A stretch of 64,000 nt of DNA from positions 1 to 64,000 of the forward strand of contig NZ_CAMCBS010000005.1 of NCBI RefSeq assembly GCF_945873075.1. The letters run 5' to 3'. The stretch is from an uncultured Moraxella sp. Its GTDB lineage: Bacteria; Pseudomonadota; Gammaproteobacteria; Pseudomonadales; Moraxellaceae. A model generated the notes under the pieces. That model did no database searches and had not been told where the DNA came from. It was given only the letters and a program-made list of their open reading frames with translations. Made by a program: the position numbers and the translations under genes. Positions 54,989 to 64,000 of the stretch are shown here, piece by piece (the stretch's first letter is position 1; every line of letters begins with the position of its first letter).

Positions 54989-57142
54989 TTATTGAATACC
55001 ATAGTTAGCAAGCAGTGCATCGAGTTTTGGTTCACGACCACGATACTCGACATACAGCTCCATCGGCGGACGAGAGCCACCTTGCGCTAGGATGGTATCT
55101 TCTAGACGCTTACCGGTGACTGGATTTAGCACGCCATCTTCTTCAAACTTGGCAAAGCCGTCATTGGCCAGTAGCTCCGACCACAGATAGCTATAATAGC
55201 CTGCCGCATAGCCCCCAGAGAAAATATGCGTAAATGAATTTGGGCGACGCACATAGTCAGGCAGTGTCAGCACGCCCACATCACGGCTAACTGCCAAGAA
55301 CTGCTCTTGCGCCCAGTTCTCTGGCTTATCGGCGGTGTATTGGGTATTGACCGTCATATCAAAAATCCCAAACTCCAGCTGACGAATCAGATTGAACGCC
55401 CCTTGATAGTGTTTGGCTTCGAGTAGTTTATCCAGTAGCTCGCTCGGTAGTGGCTCGCCTGTCTGATAATGCGATGAGATGAGCGGCAGACTCGTGCGGT
55501 TAAAGGTAAAGCCTTCCATCAGCTGACTTGGTACTTCGACCGCATCCCACGGCACGCCATTGAGCCCCGTCACACCCTGAATATCCATCTGCGTCAGCAT
55601 CAGATGCACGCCATGACCGAACTCATGGAACAAGGTCGTCACTTCATCATGCAGTAGCAATGACGGCTCGCCATCGGCAGGCTTGCGAAAATTCCCCACC
55701 AGCACCGCCACAGGCAGCTGCACACTGCCATCAGCATGACGGATACGGTCAATGGCGGTACTCATCCATGCGCCGCCCCGCTTATTCTCACGGGCATATA
55801 GGTCAAGATAAAACGACGCTTTGTGCTTATCCGACGCATCATACACTTCAAAGAACTTCACCGATGAATCCCACACATCCGCCGATGCAGGTCGGATGGT
55901 GATGCCAAAGATACGCTTGGCAATCTCAAATAGTCCCGCCAAGACTTTATCTTCCGGGAAGTATTCTCGCAAAGTCTCTTTATCAAATGAATACAATGCT
56001 GCCTTGTGCTTCTCGGTATAGTAGGCGATGTCCCAAGGGTTTAGCGTCTCCACGCCATATTCACGCTTGGCAAAGGCAGCAAGCTCATCGTACTGCGCCT
56101 GTGCCTTAGCACGGCTACGCTTGGCAAGCCCATCCAGAAAATCCATCACCTGCTTTGGCGAGTCCGCCATCTTGGTCGCTAGCGAATATTCGGCATAGTT
56201 ATTAAAGCCAAGCAGTTTTGCCATCTGTAGGCGTAGTTTTAGGATTTCGGCGATGACAGGGTTATTATTCCATTTGCCGGCATTTGGCCCGACATCAGAT
56301 GCTCGGGTGAGAAACGCTTCGTACATCTCTTGGCGAAGTGCGCCATCATCAGCATAGTTCATCACTGCCAAGTAGCTTGGGGTGTCAAGACCAATGCGAT
56401 AGCCTGTTTCGCCTTTTTCTTCGGCTTTTTGTTTGGCGCTTGCCAGTGCTGAATCATTCAGCCCCTTGAGCGCATCGCCACTGACCGTCTTATGCCAGCC
56501 GTTGGTCGCATCTAGCACATTATTACTAAACTGCGTTGATAACTCTGATAAGCGTGCGTTGATTTGGGCAAGGGTTTTTTGGTCGCTGTCTGACAAATCG
56601 ATACCTGATAGGCGAAACTCACGCAAGGTATCTTCGATGGCTTTTTGCTTAGGTGTATCAAGCGTGGCAAATTCTGCTGAGTTCTTGATCGCCTGTACCT
56701 GCTGATACAGCCCCTTGTGCATACCACGCCATGTCGAGTATTCGGTCAAGCTTTTTTGGGCATCATTAAAAGCCGCTCTAAACGCATCGTCATTTCGCAC
56801 TGAATGCAGGTTCGCCACCGCCGACCATGCTTTGGATAATTTATCATCAATATCCAGCAGCGAAAAATAATAGCGATCCCACGAGATCGATGGGATGGCG
56901 GCGATGTCATCGATGGTTTTTTTGGATTCTACGATCAAAAAATCCATCGCAGGCACGACATCGGCGGCGCTGATTTTGGAGTATTTTGGCAAGCCAGTAA
57001 AATCAAGCAGTGGATTACCCATCAAGGTTTCTGGGACTTGCAGGGCGACAGTTGGTACGACAGCGGATGCGATTTTTGGCAAACCTACCAAACCAATCGC
57101 CATCAAAGATAGTCCGCCTTTTAAGACATTTCTACGGTTCAT
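54989..57142 (-). CDS. M3 family oligopeptidase with Tat-like signal peptide
   Basis: A 717-residue zinc peptidase resembling oligopeptidase A (PrlC/OpdA, about 680 residues). The zinc motif HEFGH is at 506-510 and the third-ligand region is EVPSQLMEGF. Unlike the cytoplasmic E. coli enzyme, it starts with MNRRNVLKGGLSLMAIGLVG, a twin-arginine motif followed by a hydrophobic segment and an ASA-type cleavage site near residue 27. This predicts folding in the cytoplasm and Tat export to the periplasm. The ATG at 57142 has AAGGA seven bases upstream; the longer frame begins with a weak start. Dipeptidyl carboxypeptidase (Dcp) is a related alternative. Confidence 0.9.
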   Translation of the reverse strand: MNRRNVLKGGLSLMAIGLVGLPKIASAVVPTVALQVPETLMGNPLLDFTGLPKYSKISAADVVPAMDFLIVESKKTIDDIAAIPSISWDRYYFSLLDIDDKLSKAWSAVANLHSVRNDDAFRAAFNDAQKSLTEYSTWRGMHKGLYQQVQAIKNSAEFATLDTPKQKAIEDTLREFRLSGIDLSDSDQKTLAQINARLSELSTQFSNNVLDATNGWHKTVSGDALKGLNDSALASAKQKAEEKGETGYRIGLDTPSYLAVMNYADDGALRQEMYEAFLTRASDVGPNAGKWNNNPVIAEILKLRLQMAKLLGFNNYAEYSLATKMADSPKQVMDFLDGLAKRSRAKAQAQYDELAAFAKREYGVETLNPWDIAYYTEKHKAALYSFDKETLREYFPEDKVLAGLFEIAKRIFGITIRPASADVWDSSVKFFEVYDASDKHKASFYLDLYARENKRGGAWMSTAIDRIRHADGSVQLPVAVLVGNFRKPADGEPSLLLHDEVTTLFHEFGHGVHLMLTQMDIQGVTGLNGVPWDAVEVPSQLMEGFTFNRTSLPLISSHYQTGEPLPSELLDKLLEAKHYQGAFNLIRQLEFGIFDMTVNTQYTADKPENWAQEQFLAVSRDVGVLTLPDYVRRPNSFTHIFSGGYAAGYYSYLWSELLANDGFAKFEEDGVLNPVTGKRLEDTILAQGGSRPPMELYVEYRGREPKLDALLANYGIQ

Positions 57143-57217
57143 GATCCAATCCTTAAAATAAATACCATCCATACAATACCCAATCTGACACCAAAAAACC
57201 AGTGTCATTCATCGGTA

Positions 57218-57598
57218 TTATGCTTGCTGATAAGTTGCTATCAAGTGTACTTTTTCCTGTTCATCGACCGCCAGCGCATAGACCCATGCTATTTGCTGTG
57301 AGCCGTCCGCCATCGTGACCATCACCTGCGTACGCACATAGCCCTCGCCCTCAAAGTCATCAAGCGCCTGCCAATGCTCAGGCAGATTATCAGAGCAGAA
57401 TAAATAACCCTCAACCATCCGACCCTGCTCGCATGGGATGATGGCAGGATAACCTTCGGCTGCACCCCACCCTTGTGGGATCAGCACGCCCGTCATGCTT
57501 GCCGTCTCAAAGCGGCCACCGATATTGGCAAGCCAATGATGATTGGGTTGATTTGGCATGAGCGTGCCATAGACAAACAGTTGATTCAGCGCTGTCAT
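57218..57598 (-). CDS. Gamma-glutamylcyclotransferase-like protein (GGCT/AIG2 fold)
   Basis: A 126-residue protein with the YGTLMPNQPNH motif at the N-terminus and the acidic DDFEGEGYVR segment, where the family's catalytic glutamate lies. Related proteins, such as YtfP, are thought to act on gamma-glutamyl amines or amino acids, but many are untested. I chose the ATG at 57598 with AGGA seven bases upstream rather than the GTG before it. It is transcribed toward the M3 peptidase gene, 75 bases away, and may share its transcript. Confidence 0.85.
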   Translation of the reverse strand: MTALNQLFVYGTLMPNQPNHHWLANIGGRFETASMTGVLIPQGWGAAEGYPAIIPCEQGRMVEGYLFCSDNLPEHWQALDDFEGEGYVRTQVMVTMADGSQQIAWVYALAVDEQEKVHLIATYQQA

Positions 57599-57647
57599 CA
57601 CTTAATCCTAAAATAAAAACATTGTAACACACTTTGCTATAAGCAAC

Positions 57648-57677
57648 AAAAAAGCACCCATCGGCTGATGAGTGCTT
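57648..57677 (-). terminator. Terminator after oprM
   Basis: Eleven-pair stem (57652-57662 with 57667-57677, one G-T pair), followed on the minus strand by a T run. Confidence 0.85.
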
Positions 57678-57701
57678 TTGTCACCTAATTAAGACTTAGG
57701 C

Positions 57702-59309
57702 TTATTTAGGTTCGGCGACAGGAATCGTCTCTGGTGTAGGCTGTATGATCTGTGTACCTGTGCCAGTTTCGATGGTTGTCGGTGCTACTTGCTGATTTGT
57801 AGCCAGTTCAGCGGTTTTCATCGCTTGTTTTTGGCGATTAAACTCAGTGATCTGTTCAGCGGTCAGATTTGCTCCACCACCCAGCACTTGATACAGCTCG
57901 ATTTGGCTGATCATATCTTGTAGTTCAAGTTGCAAGATGCCTTGTTGGTTGGCGAACAATGAACGCTCGGCATCAAGCACGGTCAGATAATTATCCAAAC
58001 CCGAACGGAAACGAGCATGGGCAATATCATAAGTCTGCTGATAGTTGCGCTGCAATCGATACTGCGCTTCAAGCTGACTGCCAAGTGTCGCACGAGTCGC
58101 TAGCACATCACCAACTTCCTTAAAGGCAGTTTGGATGGCTTTTTCGTAACTGACGAGTGCAGATTTTTGGGCGATTTGCGCAACTTCATAGTTGGCACGG
58201 CGAGCACCTGCATCAAAAATCGGCAAGCTGACGCTTGGTCCAAACGACCAACCAAAAGCACTCGATTTTAATAGATTATCAAGGCTACTGCTACTAAATC
58301 CAATATTTGATGCCAATGAGATCGATGGGAAATAGGCAGCACGAGCGACATTGATATTCGCGCCAGCGGCTTTTAGGCTGTGCTCAGCTTGGATAATATC
58401 AGGGCGATAATACAACAGTTCACTTGGCAGACCTGTACTAAATAAAGTCTGCGATGTGATTGGCGATACTTCTGTGGTGTTATTCACAAAAATATCCGGC
58501 AACAGCTCATTTGGCACAGGCATACCGATCAGAAGCTGCAAGGCATTGCGTGCTTGCAAGATGCCCGTATCTGCTTGATAAACCGCAAGTTTTGCTGATT
58601 CAAGCGACGCTTCTGCTTGTAGGCTTGGCGTCTTTGAATCCACGCCTGCACCGAAGCGTTTTTGGTTAATCATCAATGAGTGCTCACGCGTCTTGACCGT
58701 CGCTGCAGCAAGCTTGCGCTGGGCGACCGCATAAGCTAGGTTGGCATAGCCTTGAGCCACGCTTGAGATGATCGAGATTTGCGCTGCGTCTTTTGCGGCA
58801 TTGGTTGCTAGATACTCATGCAATGCTTGCTCTTTTTGGCTTGCGACCTTGCCCCACAAATCCAGCTCATAGCTACTCATCGCAAGATTAACATTATAAG
58901 CTGTTGATGGGTTGGCATCGACACGGTTGTTCGCCGAACGAGTCGCACCACCTGAAGCACCGATGGTCGGCAGACCTGATGCTTCGGTGATTTGATATTG
59001 TGCTCGAGCTGATTGCACTGCCAGTACAGACTTTTGTAGGTCTTTGTTATTATCTAGTGCCAATTGAATCAACGCTTTTAATTTGGCATCGGTATAATAA
59101 TCCTGCCAACGCATTGAAGCAACACTTGGTGCTTCAGCGGTGCTGATAGTGTCCTTATCAAGCACTTCATAAGACTGATCAAGCTTGACATTCGGCACAG
59201 CAAGCACAGGTTTGCTTGTATCGATCTTTTTTGGGATCGTGCTACAAGCAGCCATGCTGACTGCCAGTGCCGTAAGCCCAAAGATGCGTACAGTATGTGT
59301 TGTTTTCAT
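57702..59309 (-). CDS. oprM: Outer membrane factor of RND pump (OprM/AdeK type lipoprotein)
   Basis: A 535-residue TolC-family channel. The N-terminus is a lipoprotein signal (lipobox MAAC, Cys22). Two repeated halves of the outer-membrane-efflux type follow, each with coiled-coil and barrel segments; SSYELDLWGKVAS, LQARNALQLLIGMPVP, RPDIIQAEHSLKAAGANINVARAAYFPSISL and RFRSGLDNYLTVLDAERSLF are typical. A Thr/Pro/Gln-rich tail of about 40 residues ends the protein. Last gene of the three-gene efflux operon, nine bases after acrB. Confidence 0.94.
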   Translation of the reverse strand: MKTTHTVRIFGLTALAVSMAACSTIPKKIDTSKPVLAVPNVKLDQSYEVLDKDTISTAEAPSVASMRWQDYYTDAKLKALIQLALDNNKDLQKSVLAVQSARAQYQITEASGLPTIGASGGATRSANNRVDANPSTAYNVNLAMSSYELDLWGKVASQKEQALHEYLATNAAKDAAQISIISSVAQGYANLAYAVAQRKLAAATVKTREHSLMINQKRFGAGVDSKTPSLQAEASLESAKLAVYQADTGILQARNALQLLIGMPVPNELLPDIFVNNTTEVSPITSQTLFSTGLPSELLYYRPDIIQAEHSLKAAGANINVARAAYFPSISLASNIGFSSSSLDNLLKSSAFGWSFGPSVSLPIFDAGARRANYEVAQIAQKSALVSYEKAIQTAFKEVGDVLATRATLGSQLEAQYRLQRNYQQTYDIAHARFRSGLDNYLTVLDAERSLFANQQGILQLELQDMISQIELYQVLGGGANLTAEQITEFNRQKQAMKTAELATNQQVAPTTIETGTGTQIIQPTPETIPVAEPK

Positions 59310-59318
59310 AATTACCTC

Positions 59319-62300
59319 TTAGTGATCTTGTGTCGTCTGGGCAGGCTTTGTCTTATATGGGAACACGGTACGCACCCACACATAGAACATCGGGATAAAG
59401 AACACACCTAAGAAGGTCGCTGTGATCACCCCACCAAGTACGCTTGTACCGACAGCATTTTGGCTGCCTGAGCCTGCGCCACTTGCGATGTATAATGGCA
59501 CAACACCAATACCAAATGCAAGTGATGTCATGATGATTGGGCGCAGACGCATACGAGCCGCCTGCATCACTGATTCTTTGAGTGTTTTACCAGATTCTTG
59601 CAGTTCTTTGGCAAATTCAATGATCAAAATGGCGTTTTTGGCGGACAAACCCACGACGGTCAATAGACCAACTTGCAAGTACACATCATTACTCAGCCCA
59701 TGTATGGTGGTTAATAAAATCGCACCCAACACGCCCAATGGAATCACCAGCAGTACCGAGAATGGGATTGACCAGCTTTCGTACAATGCCGCCAAGCACA
59801 AGAATACCACCACGACAGCTAGTGCGTAAAGGAGTGGTGCTTGACCGCCAGATTTTTGCTCCTCTAAAGACAAGCCACTCCACTCAATACCAACACCTTC
59901 AGGCAACTGCTTGGCAAAATTCTCCATCTCAGCCATCGCATCACCCGAGCTCTTGCCAGGGATAGCATTACCCGATAGCTCCATCGATGGTACGCCATTA
60001 TAACGGACGACACTTGGGCTAGCGTACTCCCATTCGCTCGTTGCAAAAGCACTATACGGCACCATCTGACCATCGTTGTTACGCACATACCATTTGCCAA
60101 TATCTTCTGGTATCACACGACTATCAGGCTCACCTTGCATATAGACTTTTTTGATACGGCCACGGTCAATGAAGTCATTGACATAGCTACTACCCCATGC
60201 CATTGCAAGTGTTGAGTTAATATTGCTTGCAGGGATGCCAAGCACTGCTGCCTTTTCATAATCAACATTGAGTTTTAGCTTTGGTGCATCTTCTTGACCA
60301 CCTGGACGGACACCAGTCACTACCTGACTTTGTGATGCCATACCAAGTAGCATATTACGTGCTTCAAGTAGCTTTTCTCGTCCGACACCACTATTATCTT
60401 TGAGCTGCAGGTTAAAACCATTTGAGTTACCAAAACCCATAATCGCAGGCGGTGCCATTGAAATTACCATACTTGCTTCAGGAATGGTCATATTCATCAT
60501 CATAGCACGATTGGCGATATTTGCCGCGGCATTCTCATCGCCCGTACGCTCGCTCCAGTCTTTGAGCTTGATGAACGCCATACCCATGTTTTGACCACTA
60601 CCCATAAAGCTAAAGCCAGTAATCGAAAATACGCTTTCGACATTCTTTTCTTCTTGGGTTTGATAATACTGACGAACCTTGTCCATCACTGCTGAAGTCT
60701 TATCTTCGGTTGTGCCTGCTGGCATCTGCACCATCGCAAATAGCACGCCTTGGTCCTCTTCAGGGACAAACGCGCTTGGCAGACGCACAAAGAAAAAGCC
60801 AAGTACAGCAATAATCGCCGCATAGACAACGACATAAATCAGCTTGGCATTAAAGGTTTTGCCAACAAATTTTTCATAACCGCTACTTGCCTTATAAAAA
60901 GCACGGTTAAACCAACCAAAAAAGCCTTTTTGGGTTTGGATGTCTTGATGTTTTTTACGCTTAAGAATTGACACGCATAGCGCAGGCGTAAACACCAACG
61001 CCACAATCGCCGACAGCACCATACTGGTAATCAGCGTCACAGCAAATTGACGATAAATCACCCCTGTCGAACCACCAAAGAAAATCATCGGAACAAACAC
61101 CACTGACAAAATCAGTGCAATACCGATAACCACTTTACTGATCTCTTGCATCGATTCAATGGTGGCAGTCATTACTGACATTTCAGGATTTTCTTCAAGT
61201 AGACGCTCAACATTCTCCACGACGACGATCGCATCATCGACCAATAGACCAATAGCAAGCACCATTGCAAACATCGTCAAGATATTGATACTCATACCAA
61301 ACATCGACAGCACAGCAAATGTACCTAGAATTACCACAGGCACCGCCAAAGTCGGGATGATGGTCGCACGCCAGTTTTGAAGGAATAAGAACATCACCAC
61401 AAATACAAGTGCAATCGCCTCAAGTAGAGTACGCACAACTTGCTCAATCGACAAGCGGACAAACGGCGTGGTATCAAATGGCACAACATAGGTCAAGCCT
61501 TTTGGAAAGTTGGCTGACATTTGAGTCATTTTATCTTCGACCGCCTGACGCACTTCAAGCGCATTAGCACCAGATGCTAGGCTGATTGCCATACTTACTG
61601 CGGTCTGACCGTTATTTTTGGACGTCCAAGAATAATCTTGTGAACCCAGCTCCACACGAGCGACATCTTTTAGATATACCTTTGCCCCTGCGGTATCAGT
61701 TTTTAGCAGAATATTTTCAAACTCTTCTGGAGTCTGCATCAGGCTTTGAACGCCAATACTAGCACTAATCAAAGCACGCTCATTATTGGTCGGTAGGCTT
61801 GCCAACTGACCTGCTGAGACTTGCACATTCTGCGACTGAATCGCCGCTGAGACATCAGATGGCATTAGGTTATAGGCACGTAGCTTGGCAGGGTCTAGCC
61901 AAATGCGCATCGCATAAGATGAACCAAACACCTCTACTGAACCCACGCCCTCGACACGGCTTAGACCATCAACAATATTGGTATTAAGATAATCACCAAT
62001 ATCCGCCTCATCCATACTATCATCTTCTGAGACAAAGCCATAAAACATCAAAAAGCCACTGGATGACTTATTGACCGAGACACCTTGACGCTGCACACTT
62101 TCTGGTAATGAACTGGTCGCTGATTGTAGTTTGTTTTGTACTTGGACTTGTGCTGTATCAGGGTCAGTACCACTTTCAAAGGTAAGCGTAACGCTTGCTT
62201 GACCGTTTGCAGATGAGCTAGATGACATATACATCAAGCCATCCAAGCCTTTCATCTGTTGCTCAATCACCTGCGTCACTGAGTTTTCGATGGTCTGTGC

Positions 62301-62459
62301 ATCAGCACCTGGATAGACAGCGGACACCTGTACAGTTGGGGGTGCAATCTGCGGATACTGCTCAATAGGCAATCCACGAATGGACAAAATACCCACCAAC
62401 ATAATCAATAATGCAATGACCCATGCAAAAATCGGTCTTTGAATAAAAAATCGAGACAT
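59319..62459 (-). CDS. acrB: RND multidrug efflux inner-membrane transporter (AcrB/MexB/AdeJ type)
   Basis: A 1046-residue inner-membrane proton/drug antiporter of the HAE1 family, the motor of the tripartite pump. Twelve helices and two large periplasmic loops. The essential proton-relay aspartate pair is in AIGLLVDDAIVVVENVERL and the lysine in VVGLSAKNAILIIEFAKE. The length equals that of AcrB/MexB (about 1049). This class exports a wide range of antibiotics, dyes and detergents. Operon with acrA before and oprM after. Confidence 0.97.
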   Translation of the reverse strand: MSRFFIQRPIFAWVIALLIMLVGILSIRGLPIEQYPQIAPPTVQVSAVYPGADAQTIENSVTQVIEQQMKGLDGLMYMSSSSSANGQASVTLTFESGTDPDTAQVQVQNKLQSATSSLPESVQRQGVSVNKSSSGFLMFYGFVSEDDSMDEADIGDYLNTNIVDGLSRVEGVGSVEVFGSSYAMRIWLDPAKLRAYNLMPSDVSAAIQSQNVQVSAGQLASLPTNNERALISASIGVQSLMQTPEEFENILLKTDTAGAKVYLKDVARVELGSQDYSWTSKNNGQTAVSMAISLASGANALEVRQAVEDKMTQMSANFPKGLTYVVPFDTTPFVRLSIEQVVRTLLEAIALVFVVMFLFLQNWRATIIPTLAVPVVILGTFAVLSMFGMSINILTMFAMVLAIGLLVDDAIVVVENVERLLEENPEMSVMTATIESMQEISKVVIGIALILSVVFVPMIFFGGSTGVIYRQFAVTLITSMVLSAIVALVFTPALCVSILKRKKHQDIQTQKGFFGWFNRAFYKASSGYEKFVGKTFNAKLIYVVVYAAIIAVLGFFFVRLPSAFVPEEDQGVLFAMVQMPAGTTEDKTSAVMDKVRQYYQTQEEKNVESVFSITGFSFMGSGQNMGMAFIKLKDWSERTGDENAAANIANRAMMMNMTIPEASMVISMAPPAIMGFGNSNGFNLQLKDNSGVGREKLLEARNMLLGMASQSQVVTGVRPGGQEDAPKLKLNVDYEKAAVLGIPASNINSTLAMAWGSSYVNDFIDRGRIKKVYMQGEPDSRVIPEDIGKWYVRNNDGQMVPYSAFATSEWEYASPSVVRYNGVPSMELSGNAIPGKSSGDAMAEMENFAKQLPEGVGIEWSGLSLEEQKSGGQAPLLYALAVVVVFLCLAALYESWSIPFSVLLVIPLGVLGAILLTTIHGLSNDVYLQVGLLTVVGLSAKNAILIIEFAKELQESGKTLKESVMQAARMRLRPIIMTSLAFGIGVVPLYIASGAGSGSQNAVGTSVLGGVITATFLGVFFIPMFYVWVRTVFPYKTKPAQTTQDH

Positions 62460-62478
62460 AAATTACCTATTTGTTGGG

Positions 62479-63930
62479 TTATTGAGCTTGTTTTGTGGTT
62501 TCGCCATCTACTTGCTCAGCAGGTCGTGCCATTGGCACAGCTGGTTGAGCTGGTGCTTGAGTTGGTGCTTGAGTTGCGCTTTGTGCAGGCACACCCTGCT
62601 CAGTAGAATTGGATGTTGGCGCAGTTTGCCCCTGAGCTTGTTCTTGGCTGACACCTGCCGGCGGCAGCTCACGCACATCAACTTCTTGATCTGCTTTGAC
62701 TTTTGAGCCTCCGATGATGACAACACGGTCGCCATTATTGATGCCACCTGTCACGATCCAGTTACCATTATAAGTGCCTGCAGTGGTAACATCACGCACT
62801 TCGATTTTGTTTTGGGCGTTGACCACATAGACTTGGGTTTCGCCTTTTGCGGTGCGAGTGATGGCGCTTTGTGGCAACAAGGCAGCATTTGGCACAACCG
62901 TCTGAATCAGACGTGCATTGACAAACATACCCGGCAATAGCTGCCCGTTAGGATTTGGGAATAAGGCACGCAAAGTCACTGCGCCTGTTTTTTCATCGAC
63001 TTTAGCATTGGCAAGTAGCAAGCGACCAATGATAGGATAAGTTGTACCGTCTTCTAGTACCAACTGCACCTCTGGGCTACCTTGACCCATCTTGCCCGAT
63101 GCGATTTCTTCACGCATCTTAAGCATCTCAGCAGAGGATTGACTGATATCGACATAGACTTGGTCAAGACGGTTAATGGTAACCAGTGCCGTTGTTTGGT
63201 TAGCTGACACCAATGCACCTGCCGTCACCGCCGAAATGCCTGTCACACCGCTAATCGGTGCTTTGACAATGGTGCGTGATGCATCAAGCTGGCTAGCATT
63301 CAGGCTAGCTTTGGCACTGGCGATAGATGCTTTGGCACTGTTGATGGATGCATCTGCTTGATTGACTGCTTCCATAGATGCTTTGACATTCGCCTCAGCG
63401 GTACGCACTGCGGTTACTGCTTGGTCATGTAGCTGCTCTGAAATTGCACCAATCTCAAGCAGCCCCTTATAACGGTTCAAATCCGCCTGCGCTTGTGCAA
63501 GATTTGCCTGCTGTGCGACCAAATTCGCTTGTGCTGATGCTCTAGCCGCTTGTGCATTTTGCATGGTTGCCTCAGCATTGGCGACGGCTGCTTGCCCTGC
63601 CTCTAGCGAGCTTTGGTAGCTGTCTAGATTAATGCGATACAAAGGCTGACCTGCTTGCACGGTGCTACCTTCACGAAATAGCACTTCTTCAACAATACCT
63701 GTCACCTGTGGACGCACCTCGGATGTCTCACTGGCAGCAATACGCCCCGAAAAGGTCTGAATCACCGGCACAGCCTGCAAGCTGATGGTCTGCACATCAA
63801 CGGTTGTCTTTGGCATTTGTTGCTGCTGTGCCGCCGCTGCATCTGCTTGCTCAGATTTGCTACAGGCGGTCAGTGCAGTTGCACCCGCCATGATTGCAAC
63901 AATCATCGCCGTTTGAACATTTAACTTCAT
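62479..63930 (-). CDS. acrA: RND efflux periplasmic adaptor (AcrA/MexA/AdeI type lipoprotein)
   Basis: A 483-residue membrane fusion lipoprotein (lipobox LTAC, Cys23) that bridges the pump and the outer-membrane channel. It has the barrel-sandwich PLYRINLDSYQSSLEAGQA entry, a long Ala/Gln coiled coil with a QADLNRYKGL pattern, DASRTIVKAPISGVTG in the lipoyl part and the beta-barrel with LLPGMFVNARL. About 50 residues after residue 430, rich in Gln, Pro, Thr and Ala, form an extra tail absent from E. coli AcrA (397). Only 70 bases of upstream sequence remain in the window, so its promoter and any regulator lie partly beyond the end. Confidence 0.95.
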   Translation of the reverse strand: MKLNVQTAMIVAIMAGATALTACSKSEQADAAAAQQQQMPKTTVDVQTISLQAVPVIQTFSGRIAASETSEVRPQVTGIVEEVLFREGSTVQAGQPLYRINLDSYQSSLEAGQAAVANAEATMQNAQAARASAQANLVAQQANLAQAQADLNRYKGLLEIGAISEQLHDQAVTAVRTAEANVKASMEAVNQADASINSAKASIASAKASLNASQLDASRTIVKAPISGVTGISAVTAGALVSANQTTALVTINRLDQVYVDISQSSAEMLKMREEIASGKMGQGSPEVQLVLEDGTTYPIIGRLLLANAKVDEKTGAVTLRALFPNPNGQLLPGMFVNARLIQTVVPNAALLPQSAITRTAKGETQVYVVNAQNKIEVRDVTTAGTYNGNWIVTGGINNGDRVVIIGGSKVKADQEVDVRELPPAGVSQEQAQGQTAPTSNSTEQGVPAQSATQAPTQAPAQPAVPMARPAEQVDGETTKQAQ

Positions 63931-64000
63931 AAAAAACCTATCTTACGTTGTCTTAACTTGTTTTAATAATGATTTTAAGGTCTTTGTCTACTTAATTATC

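Overview
The window looks like chromosomal DNA of a Moraxellaceae gammaproteobacterium, most likely Moraxella or a close relative. The reasons are a GC content in the mid-forties, a complex I operon with fused nuoC and nuoD, a MetP/MetS amino-acid importer next to a succinyl-CoA:acetate CoA-transferase, the pyrH-to-lpxA envelope cluster, and an AcrAB-OprM type RND pump. Family-level placement is an inference from gene content; no 16S gene is present.

Layout. 0.1-3.4 kb: an XRE-type HTH domain fused to an AlaA aminotransferase, msrB, a glutathione peroxidase, and tRNA-Val/tRNA-Asp. 3.4-6.5 kb: a low-GC accessory block with a secreted protein of unknown function, a stretch with two tandem structured-RNA-like units, and a 485-residue membrane protein. 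Part of this block is bracketed by a 51-bp near-perfect direct repeat that also carries the rimO promoter. 6.5-10.8 kb: rimO, sotB, pncA, fpr. 10.9-27.4 kb: the complete NADH dehydrogenase I operon (nuoA-B-CD-E-F-G-H-I-J-K-L-M-N, minus strand), interrupted by a GFA/CENP-V-like gene between nuoCD and nuoE. 27.5-31.8 kb: a copper cluster (copZ, a DUF305 lipoprotein, copA with a 19-bp-spacer MerR-type promoter) with lolA inside it. 31.9-33.7 kb: two lipoproteins. 33.8-40 kb: argC, metY, an AarC-type CoA-transferase, and metP with the 42-residue metS. 40.1-51.1 kb: the envelope cluster pyrH-frr-uppS-cdsA-dxr-rseP-bamA-lpxD-fabZ-lpxA, without skp. 51.2-57.6 kb: a YjgR-type ATPase, two small membrane or secreted proteins, a WG-repeat protein, an M3 peptidase with a Tat-like signal, and a gamma-glutamylcyclotransferase-like protein. 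57.7-63.9 kb: the acrA-acrB-oprM tripartite efflux operon.

How the genes work together. The nuo operon couples NADH oxidation to proton pumping. The 40-51 kb cluster joins nucleotide and ribosome-recycling functions to isoprenoid carrier synthesis, phospholipid precursor synthesis, outer-membrane protein insertion and the first steps of lipid A synthesis. CopA/CopZ/DUF305 form a copper-handling set. MsrB and glutathione peroxidase form a small oxidative-repair pair.

The strongest candidates for something undescribed are: (i) the tandem RNA units at 4374-4557, whose main stems differ by three compensatory base-pair changes; (ii) the 51-bp direct repeat bracketing that RNA and the 485-residue membrane protein; and (iii) the five TTGCAA sites over the promoter of the HTH-AlaA fusion, whose downstream in-frame start has a better ribosome binding site than the upstream one.
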